Shown in pieces: positions 14,795 through 21,023 of a stretch of DNA of 25,070 nt (position 1 is its first letter; every line of letters begins with the position of its first letter). The stretch is from positions 1 to 25,070 of IMG/VR virus record IMGVR_UViG_3300018049_002861; one strand, written 5' to 3'. The stretch is from a virus. The translations under genes and the position numbers were made by a program. The notes under the pieces were generated by a model. It made no database searches. It saw only the letters and a program-made list of their open reading frames with translations, and was not told the DNA's origin.

Positions 14795-15350
14795 CATTGA
14801 CTTTGCTGACAGATCTATTATACTAGAAAAACTACAGCACAGAGTTGCAATGCTTTCTAACGGAAAAAAGCATAACACTGGAATATATCCGACAGAAATT
14901 CCGCACAATCCTATAGACAACTGCTCTACACTAAACTACAAAGACGCAGATGATCGAGGATATTTTAAATTAGATTTTCTTAACGTAAGCATATACAAAG
15001 ATATTCAAAGCGAAGATCAATTAGATTATCTAGTTAGCAAAGAACCGTTATGGGATCTGTTGTGGCAAAAAGACTTTAGTGATTTAGTGTTTCATCTTAA
15101 CGGACATAGTGAAATTTTACAAAAATTGAAACCACGTAACGTAGAGCAACTAGCAGCTACACTTGCAATCATACGACCTGCTAAACGGTATCTTTTAAAT
15201 TCTGATTGGGATACAATTTTACGTGAAGTTTGGGTACAACCAGACGGTGATGAATATTTCTTTAAAAAGAGTCATTCTTTTTCGTATGCATTTGCTGTGA
15301 TTGTACATATGAATTTAATTTGTGAAAAAATTTCTTACGGATATACTTAG
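14781..15350 (+). CDS. Short C-family (DNA polymerase III alpha-like) core fragment protein
   Basis: A 189-residue protein that begins directly at the Pol III alpha catalytic motif MPDVDIDF (residues 1-8, the PDxDxD aspartates). Further matches to DnaE are FKLDFLNVSIYKDI (Asp65, corresponding to the third catalytic Asp in KFDFLGL), FHLNGHSEILQKLKP (like FQxES..M..L...P), VEQLAATLAIIRPAK (like the DL.A..AL.RPGP segment), and KKSHSFSYA (like NKSHSAAYA). It lacks the GSGAGS glycine loop, the PHP domain, the long fingers insertion and the OB fold, so on its own it is unlikely to be a full polymerase. It is a second copy of the family in this window, along with 19363-20997. Its role is unknown; similar short proteins occur in marine phages. 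Confidence 0.75.
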   Translation: MPDVDIDFADRSIILEKLQHRVAMLSNGKKHNTGIYPTEIPHNPIDNCSTLNYKDADDRGYFKLDFLNVSIYKDIQSEDQLDYLVSKEPLWDLLWQKDFSDLVFHLNGHSEILQKLKPRNVEQLAATLAIIRPAKRYLLNSDWDTILREVWVQPDGDEYFFKKSHSFSYAFAVIVHMNLICEKISYGYT

Positions 15351-15718
15351 TTTTTAGCTTTACGAATTAGTTGGACACTTTTTCTTTTTATTCTCTTAAC
15401 ACTTAAATTTGTTAAATTCACACACGGACCGAAAGTAATCTTCACGTCTTTGGTGTTCATAGATAATTGGCAATAACTAAATTCTTTTATTTCATTCCGC
15501 AAAAAAATATTTATTGGTATAAGTCTGTTAGATTCCCACCACCAGGCATTCCCCAGTTCTAAAAATCTATGCTTCTCGTCATCAGATCGTAACAATGTAA
15601 AGACATACATGTTTGTGACAACAGCATCTTGATTGGATATTATTCCTACATATTCATTACCACCGTATGTAACTACACTGATAAATGGAAAATCTTTTTC
15701 AATATTTTTTAATAACAT
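15347..15718 (-). CDS. Small conserved protein on the opposite strand
   Basis: A 123-residue protein (ATG 15718; a TTG two codons upstream is also possible). It begins with LLKNIEKDFPFISVVTYGGN, then EYVGIISNQDAVVTNMYVF, WWWESNRLIPINIFL and a basic C-terminal KRIKRKSVQLIRKAKN. The N-terminal region, with strands and a gly-gly turn, looks like a small Sm- or SH3-like barrel; this is impression only. I recognise the pattern as a conserved marine-phage unknown. Its stop overlaps the plus-strand stop at 15350 by TTAG, and its start faces the plus-strand start at 15736 across 17 bases. It shares this cassette-like arrangement with the minus-strand gene at 4830-5681. Confidence 0.7.
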   Translation of the reverse strand: MLLKNIEKDFPFISVVTYGGNEYVGIISNQDAVVTNMYVFTLLRSDDEKHRFLELGNAWWWESNRLIPINIFLRNEIKEFSYCQLSMNTKDVKITFGPCVNLTNLSVKRIKRKSVQLIRKAKN

Positions 15719-15723
15719 AAACA

Positions 15724-15731
15724 AATAAATA
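15724..15731 (+). promoter_or_regulatory. T4-late-like promoter box
   Basis: AATAAATA matches the T4 late -10 element TATAAATA at 7 of 8 positions. It lies in the 17-base gap before the virion-protein gene, with the expected transcription start about 6 bases after the box, near the ATG at 15736. The A+T-rich base composition makes single boxes weak evidence; the position before a structural gene raises it. Confidence 0.35.
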
Positions 15732-15735
15732 TAGT

Positions 15736-16533
15736 ATGCAAAACACGCCAGTATATTTATTAAACAACCGAACAGACATTATTATGAATGAATCTGGCTT
15801 CGTCACGGAGTATAGAGCAGTGTATCAAAAACAATTAAAAGTATATAAAGGTATAGACAATAAATTACAATTTAGATTACTAAATGCTGATCAAAAACCG
15901 CAAGATATAAGTGCACTTACGCCTTACTTTGTAGCGTATGATGAAAACAAAAGCACAGTAATAGAAAAAATAGGCACTTCGTTACAAACATCAGATAGCA
16001 CAGTTTTTAAAAACAAAGGTTTATTTGAAGTTGCCTTAGAGCAGGCTGATATTCAAGATCTTGATGATCAATTTTTAACATATAGCATTTATTTTAAAAA
16101 TACATCTAATGAAAATGTTTTGACTTATGTTAATTCATACTTTGACGGCACAAATACTATACATTTATCTGATAGCATTTATCCCGACCCTCAAGCTACA
16201 ACTGAGACTAGTAATTGGACAGAAATTGCACCATTGTATGACAGCACAACTGAATGGGTTACTGAATCTATATATGCAAAACCTGAATCAAACAATAATG
16301 ATGCGCTGCATACTATTGCATTTTATACTAGCACTTACGCCGGTAACATTAAAATTCAAGCTACTCTAGAAAATCAAATTACTAATGGCACTAATTGGGT
16401 AGATGTTTCTACAATAGCATTTGACGGTTCAACATCGCCTACTGTAAAAAACATAAATGGTGTATATACATATTTAAGATTTTTTGCAGATGCAGATCCT
16501 GAAGATATAGAAAAAATTCAAATTAGAAATTGA
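15736..16533 (+). CDS. Probable virion structural protein, beta-rich
   Basis: A 265-residue protein of strand-forming sequence. The N-terminal half (about 20-130) resembles small Ig-like domains of baseplate or tail fibre proteins with QLKVYKGIDNKLQFRLLNAD and DISALTPYFVAYDEN. The C-terminal half (about 150-265), starting at TETSNWTEIAPLYDSTTEW, and ending in DGSTSPTVKNINGVYTYLRFF, is again Asn/Thr/Ser-rich and beta-like. No transmembrane segment or catalytic motif is visible. The composition, a late-type promoter box and the lack of similarity to replication genes support a structural role; the exact part of the virion is not determinable. It stands isolated between replication genes. Confidence 0.65.
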   Translation: MQNTPVYLLNNRTDIIMNESGFVTEYRAVYQKQLKVYKGIDNKLQFRLLNADQKPQDISALTPYFVAYDENKSTVIEKIGTSLQTSDSTVFKNKGLFEVALEQADIQDLDDQFLTYSIYFKNTSNENVLTYVNSYFDGTNTIHLSDSIYPDPQATTETSNWTEIAPLYDSTTEWVTESIYAKPESNNNDALHTIAFYTSTYAGNIKIQATLENQITNGTNWVDVSTIAFDGSTSPTVKNINGVYTYLRFFADADPEDIEKIQIRN

Positions 16534-16557
16534 CAATAAACTTATTCTTGCTATAAT
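16530..16557 (+). promoter_or_regulatory. Consensus sigma-70 promoter, probably leaderless
   Basis: Both hexamers are perfect: TTGACA (16530-16535) and TATAAT (16552-16557), with a 16-base spacer. The expected start is 6-8 bases after the -10, at about 16564, the A of the primase ATG. There is no Shine-Dalgarno before that ATG, consistent with a leaderless mRNA. It is the strongest host-type promoter seen in the window, and should give early expression of the primase-helicase block. Confidence 0.7.
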
Positions 16558-16563
16558 AGTAGT

Positions 16564-17547
16564 ATGAATATAGTTCAAGATGTGATTACATTACATTTGC
16601 CGTCGCAGCAGAAAGTTACACCATCAGGATGGACATCTTTCAATGCACCTTGTTGTCATCACAACGGAACTTCTGCTGACACAAGACAGCGTGGCGGCAT
16701 CATTAAAGGGTCCGACGGAGAAGTGTCATACCATTGTTTTAATTGCGGATTTAAAACAGGATGGCAGCCTGGTCGCAACATATCTTATAAATTAAGACAA
16801 TTACTTCAATGGCTAAATGTACCTGACGATACAATTAATAAGCTTGCATTAGAAGTAATGCGTTCTAACGAAGGTATTCAAGTAAAAGAGTTTACATATG
16901 ATCTTCCCGAGTTTACTAGTGTACAATTACCACCAAATGCTGAAAAAATTATAGACATTGCTGAACCACCTAAGCATCTAGCAAGTATTTTTGAATATAT
17001 GCACAGTCGTCAACTAAACACTGATGATTATACTTTTTATTGGTCAGCAGATTTAGCTTTTAGAGATAGATTAATTATTCCATTTTACTACAAAGGTAAT
17101 ATTGTAGGTTGGACAGGAAGAACTATACAAGCTGATAAAAAGCCGAAGTATCTATCAGAGCAACAGCCTGGCTATTGTTTTAACTTAGACAATCAAACTG
17201 ATAATAAAGTATTTGCAATTGTTTGCGAAGGTGTTGTTGATGCTATACACGTTGACGGAATCGGTTTACTTGGATCGGAAATAAGTGAGCAGCAAGCACT
17301 ATTAATCAATCAATTAAACAAACAAGTTATAGTTGTACCCGATAGAGATAAAGCAGGCAAGAAGCTTGTATCGGCTGCAATAGAGCAAGGGTGGAGCGTT
17401 AGTATGCCTGACTGGGACGACGATATTAGCGACATTGCAGATGCAGTTGAACGTTACGGAAAGATCTATACGTTATACAGTATTGCCACACAGGCAGAAT
17501 CATACGCTGTGAAAATAAAATTAAAGGAAAAGAAATGGTTTGGATAA
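16564..17547 (+). CDS. 61: DNA primase (gp61-like)
   Basis: The primase makes RNA primers for lagging-strand synthesis and works with the gp41 helicase encoded three genes downstream. The 327-residue protein has an N-terminal zinc-binding module (Cys30/Cys31 and His33, then Cys58 and Cys61 in YHCFNCGF), and a Toprim domain with the acidic motif CEGVVDAIH (Glu222) and the metal-binding PDRDKAG (259-265, Asp260 and Asp262). The length is close to that of T4 gp61 (342). No Shine-Dalgarno precedes the ATG, and a consensus promoter ends seven bases upstream, so the transcript is likely leaderless. The last 13 bases overlap a short gene. Confidence 0.9.
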   Translation: MNIVQDVITLHLPSQQKVTPSGWTSFNAPCCHHNGTSADTRQRGGIIKGSDGEVSYHCFNCGFKTGWQPGRNISYKLRQLLQWLNVPDDTINKLALEVMRSNEGIQVKEFTYDLPEFTSVQLPPNAEKIIDIAEPPKHLASIFEYMHSRQLNTDDYTFYWSADLAFRDRLIIPFYYKGNIVGWTGRTIQADKKPKYLSEQQPGYCFNLDNQTDNKVFAIVCEGVVDAIHVDGIGLLGSEISEQQALLINQLNKQVIVVPDRDKAGKKLVSAAIEQGWSVSMPDWDDDISDIADAVERYGKIYTLYSIATQAESYAVKIKLKEKKWFG

Positions 17548-17651
17548 TCAATATAATTTTATGGCCTTATAGACGTATCACTGAAGAAATACGTTTTAGA
17601 AAAAGACTGAAAGAATTAAAGGATCAAGATCCTTTTGTTTACGAGGATTAA
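17535..17651 (+). CDS. Small 38-residue protein with hydrophobic N-terminus
   Basis: The ATG at 17535, with AAAGGAAA six bases upstream (inside the primase gene), opens a frame of 38 codons ending TAA at 17649-17651. The product starts MVWIINIILWPYRRITEEI and ends in a charged helix with KELKDQDPFVYED. The first 11 residues are hydrophobic and could sit in or against a membrane, with the rest a charged helix. The gene has a good Shine-Dalgarno and lies in the otherwise gene-free gap between primase and the next gene. Function unknown; it could be an antitoxin-like, antirepressor or membrane peptide, with no evidence favouring one. Confidence 0.6.
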   Translation: MVWIINIILWPYRRITEEIRFRKRLKELKDQDPFVYED

Positions 17652-17655
17652 CATT

Positions 17656-17904
17656 ATGTTTAATGAATTTACAAACGGAATATTTAAAGTACTCAAAAAA
17701 CTTAGTGTAGGCAATAGTGTTATACTTGCTATTATTTACACGCTTGGTCATTTTGTAATTGCAATTAGTACAGTTAGATTAATTACTGGAGCTAATTGGT
17801 TTGATGCAGGATTAACTGCGCTTATTGAACCAATATTAAATGGCTTTTGGTTTTACATCTTACATAAGTACCTAGCTAAACGTATTGCAAAGAGATTTAA
17901 ATGA
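17656..17904 (+). CDS. DUF2061-like small membrane protein
   Basis: An 82-residue protein starting at ATG 17656 with GAGG upstream; a TTG seven codons earlier is an alternative. Two probable membrane helices are visible, about residues 20-40 (NSVILAIIYTLGHFVIAIST) and 52-72 (AGLTALIEPILNGFWFYILH), with a basic C-terminus KYLAKRIAKRFK. The sequence TLGHFVIAISTVRLITG with a later IEPILNGFWFYILHKYLAKR is like the DUF2061 family of membrane proteins, whose function is unknown. It overlaps the gp41 gene by the 4-base ATGA and so is translationally coupled to the helicase. Effects on the host membrane or replisome anchoring are possible but unproven. Confidence 0.65.
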   Translation: MFNEFTNGIFKVLKKLSVGNSVILAIIYTLGHFVIAISTVRLITGANWFDAGLTALIEPILNGFWFYILHKYLAKRIAKRFK

Positions 17905-19331
17905 CAACAACTCAAAACACTGATTACGGATACGATATACAAAAAGTTTATTTAGAAATGATGCTTACAGATGCTGAAACATTTGTAAGATGCCAAAGTG
18001 TATTTGATCCGTCAGCGTTTGATAGGAAACTACAGCCGGCAGCAGAATTTTTAAAAAATTATGTTGCTGATCATAATTCGTTGCCTACTTTTCAAATGGT
18101 CAATGCTTCGTGTCAAACTGCACTTCAAGATCCCGGTGCATTAAGAGAAGAACACTATGATTGGCTATTAAAAGAATTTGAAGTGTTTAGTAGACACAAA
18201 GCACTAGAGTCTGCTATCTTAAAAAGCGCCGACTTACTAGAAAAAGGCGAATACGGACCTGTTGAAGATCTAGTTAAGAAGGCCGTGCAGATTGGTTTAC
18301 AAAAAGATTTAGGAACAGACTACTTTGCAGATCCACGAGCTAGACTTGAAGCAATTAAAGATAAAAATGGGCAAGTTAGTACTGGTTGGGATAGTTTAGA
18401 TAAGAAATTATTCGGCGGTTTTAACAGAGGCGAACTTAATATATTTGCAGGCGGCTCTGGCTCTGGTAAAAGTTTGTTCATGGCAAACTTGGGTGTTAAC
18501 TGGTGTTTGACAGGCCTTAATGTATTGTATCTTACATTTGAGCTTTCCGAAAACTTAGTGAGTATGCGAATAGATTCGATGACTACAGACATTCCTACAA
18601 AAGATGTTTTCAAGTCAATAGAAGATGTTGAAATGAAAGTAAAAATGATAGGAAAGAAAGCAGGTGCAATGCAGGTTAAGTACATGCCGAGTGGCTGCAC
18701 AGCAAATGATCTTCGAAGTTATATTAAAGAGTATGAAATTAAAACTGATAGAAAAGTTGATGTAGTACTAGTAGATTATCTCGATCTTATGATGCCAATG
18801 GGTGTTAAAGTATCACCTAGTGACATGTTTGTAAAAGACAAATATGTATCTGAAGAACTGCGTAACCTAGCAATGGAACTTAATACTGTATTTGTAACTG
18901 CCTCGCAGTTAAACAGAGGAGCAGTTGAAGAAGTAGAGTTTGATCATTCACATATTTCCGGCGGCCTTAGCAAGATCAATACAGCCGATAATGTGTTTGG
19001 TATCTTTACTAGTAGAGCTATGCGTGAACGTGGACGCTATCAAATACAACTTATGAAAACACGTTCGTCTAGCGGCGTGGGCTCTAAAGTTGATCTTGAA
19101 TTCGACGTTGATAGCTTGCGTATTAGAGATCTTGCAGATGATAGTGATTATCAAGAATTTTCAAAACGTAAATCTACAGTATTTGATCAAATTAAACGAG
19201 GTAACTCAACTGCACCCGTTGAAGAAGAAAAGAAAAATCCAGCCGAAGGCGATACTGTAGGTAAAATCAAAGCAGAAACAGATAGTACTATGTTACGCTC
19301 TTTCTTGAACAACTTGTCAACTGAGGAATAG
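17901..19331 (+). CDS. 41: Replicative DNA helicase (gp41-like, DnaB family)
   Basis: The 5'-to-3' hexameric helicase of the T4-type replisome unwinds the fork and binds the primase. The 476-residue protein has an N-terminal helical domain with DAETFVRCQSVFDPSAFDRK, then the RecA-like domain with Walker A GGSGSGKS (184-191), a conserved FELSENLVSMR stretch, Walker B VVLVDYLDLMM (Asp292) and an AMELNTVFVTASQLNRGA segment, followed by a charged C-terminal tail. Length and motif order match gp41 (475 in T4). It is complete. It overlaps the previous gene by ATGA and is followed by a short gap before the C-family polymerase gene. Confidence 0.93.
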   Translation: MTTTQNTDYGYDIQKVYLEMMLTDAETFVRCQSVFDPSAFDRKLQPAAEFLKNYVADHNSLPTFQMVNASCQTALQDPGALREEHYDWLLKEFEVFSRHKALESAILKSADLLEKGEYGPVEDLVKKAVQIGLQKDLGTDYFADPRARLEAIKDKNGQVSTGWDSLDKKLFGGFNRGELNIFAGGSGSGKSLFMANLGVNWCLTGLNVLYLTFELSENLVSMRIDSMTTDIPTKDVFKSIEDVEMKVKMIGKKAGAMQVKYMPSGCTANDLRSYIKEYEIKTDRKVDVVLVDYLDLMMPMGVKVSPSDMFVKDKYVSEELRNLAMELNTVFVTASQLNRGAVEEVEFDHSHISGGLSKINTADNVFGIFTSRAMRERGRYQIQLMKTRSSSGVGSKVDLEFDVDSLRIRDLADDSDYQEFSKRKSTVFDQIKRGNSTAPVEEEKKNPAEGDTVGKIKAETDSTMLRSFLNNLSTEE

Positions 19332-19362
19332 TAAATACTGCCTAAGGCAAAGAAAGGCAAGT

Positions 19363-20997
19363 ATGGCAGACAACGATTTAGAAAACATAGAAAAACTATT
19401 ACAAAGATTTAAAAGACCAATACCGCAAACAGAAGAATACACACTTAGGCTAGTTGAAGAATTTGAACTAATATTAAATCAGAGATTCACAGATTATTTT
19501 TTACAAATTTGTGACATTATAGATCTTACTCAAGACTTAACACACATGACTAGAGGATCTGCAGGAAGTAGCTTAGTTTGCTACTTGTTAGGCATTACTG
19601 ACGTAGATCCAATTAAATGGCGTATACCCGTAGCACGATTTATGAATCCAATGCGTGACGATTTACCAGATGTTGATATCGACTTCGAACATCATCGTCA
19701 GCTAGAAGTAATGGATCGCATATTTAAAAAATGGCCTGGTAAGACTGCTCGCCTAAGCAATTATGTAATGTACAGGCAAAAAAGTGCACGTAAAGAAGCA
19801 GCTAAACGCTTAGGAGTTAAAGGGAATCTACCCCGTAACTTTAAGTATGAAGATTACGACATTGATCCAAAGGAAGCAAAGCGTATCGAGAATAGACTTA
19901 TTGGTAAGAAGCGAGCAATATCAAAACATTGCGGCGGCATTGTAATGTTTACACGACAATTACCTAAAAGTTTAATTTCTCAAGATAATCAAATACTGTT
20001 AGACAAATATGAAGTAGAGGATTTAGAACACCTTAAAGTTGACATACTTGCAAACAGAGGTTTGTCGCAACTACTCGAAATTGATCCTGATACTGCTTTA
20101 GCAGATTACCCTGAAGAAGATCAAAAGACAAGTGAGTTGTTATGTCGCGGCGACATACTAGGTGTTACCCAGGGTGAGTCACCGGCTATGCGAAGATTGT
20201 TTAGAGCAATACAGCCAACTTCAGTTCACGATTGTGTGTTTGCTACAGCTATGGTTAGGCCAGTTGCTATGAGCGGCAGACAAAAAGCAGCAATGTTTCA
20301 AGACTGGAGTCAAGAAGCTATACAGGATAGTATAGTGTTTGAAGACGACGCAATATCAATTATATCAGATATAATAGGTGTTGATATGTATGAAGCAGAT
20401 ATGTATCGACGTGCATTTGCAAAAAAGAATGATGAAAAGATTTTAGAATTTGTAGAACGCATGGGAGTACACCCCCGAAAGCAAGAGGCCATGGCTGCCT
20501 TACAAAGTTTATCAGGATTTGGCTTATGTCGTGCACACGCAGTTAACTTAGGTCGTCTTATATGGGCCCTAGCTTACCAAAAAGCGCATAACCCTAAAGA
20601 ATTTTGGCGTGCAAATATAAAACATTGCCAAGGGTCATACAGACCCTGGGTATATCAAGTAGAGGCCCACCGTCAGGGTATACCCACATATTCAGGATGG
20701 TGGCATAGGGGGTTCCCTAATAATGTAGGGGTTCGACAACTATGGCTCGATAGGGTCGAGTTTGCAGGTGTTATTGCTAATGGGCGTTGTTATAGGGGCA
20801 AAGGCAACCGTTGGGTAACCTTTCTTACCCTTGGCATAGGCTACGGAGAATACATCGACATTGTAGTTAAACGTGCAGTATCTTATCGAGACGGTGACAT
20901 AGTTCAAGGTCAAGGTCGTATACAGCATAGTAATAATAGCGACTTTATTGATACTAGCATGGTCGACGTGTATTCGTTTACAGACTGGAACAGATAA
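19363..20997 (+). CDS. Compact C-family DNA polymerase-like protein (Pol III alpha core, no PHP)
   Basis: A 544-residue protein with the Pol III alpha (DnaE) core motifs in order: TRGSAGSSLVCYLLGITDVDP (63-83; glycine-rich palm loop), ARFMNPMRDDLPDVDIDF (91-108; catalytic PDxDxD at 102-107), LEHLKVDILANRGLSQ (221-236; third catalytic Asp227), GVTQGESPAMRRLFRAIQP (267-285; FQxES-like), VHDCVFATAMVRP (288-300), GFGLCRAHAVNLGRLIWALAYQKAHNPKEF (385-414; FNKSHAAAYA-like), and an OB-fold at about 465-523 (VEFAGVIANGRCYRG). There is no PHP/proofreading domain and no N-terminal part before the glycine loop, and no beta-clamp or tau-binding C-terminus. Full DnaE is about 1160. This is probably a phage polymerase or a polymerase-derived accessory; activity is unproven. 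Confidence 0.8.
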   Translation: MADNDLENIEKLLQRFKRPIPQTEEYTLRLVEEFELILNQRFTDYFLQICDIIDLTQDLTHMTRGSAGSSLVCYLLGITDVDPIKWRIPVARFMNPMRDDLPDVDIDFEHHRQLEVMDRIFKKWPGKTARLSNYVMYRQKSARKEAAKRLGVKGNLPRNFKYEDYDIDPKEAKRIENRLIGKKRAISKHCGGIVMFTRQLPKSLISQDNQILLDKYEVEDLEHLKVDILANRGLSQLLEIDPDTALADYPEEDQKTSELLCRGDILGVTQGESPAMRRLFRAIQPTSVHDCVFATAMVRPVAMSGRQKAAMFQDWSQEAIQDSIVFEDDAISIISDIIGVDMYEADMYRRAFAKKNDEKILEFVERMGVHPRKQEAMAALQSLSGFGLCRAHAVNLGRLIWALAYQKAHNPKEFWRANIKHCQGSYRPWVYQVEAHRQGIPTYSGWWHRGFPNNVGVRQLWLDRVEFAGVIANGRCYRGKGNRWVTFLTLGIGYGEYIDIVVKRAVSYRDGDIVQGQGRIQHSNNSDFIDTSMVDVYSFTDWNR

Positions 20998-21000
20998 ATA
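20993..21000 (+). promoter_or_regulatory. T4-late-like promoter box
   Basis: GATAAATA matches the T4 late TATAAATA at 7 of 8 positions and overlaps the stop of the preceding gene. The predicted start would be near 21006-21007, leaving a 17-base leader that contains AAGGT seven bases before the ATG at 21024, a sensible ribosome site. It sits before a gene whose product looks virion-packaged. Confidence 0.4.
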
Positions 21001-21023
21001 TTTTATCTATATAAGGTAATATT

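Noticed and set aside
14797-14824. TTGACT-16-TATACT promoter-like pair at the start of the short polymerase-like gene
   Set aside because: The TTGAC bases encode the catalytic Asp motif, so the match is explained by coding; no gene begins at the predicted start.
14781-20997. The two polymerase-like genes as halves of one split gene
   Set aside because: Both contain the same PDVDIDF, third-Asp, Arg-Pro and His-containing motifs, so they are two related proteins and not complementary halves.
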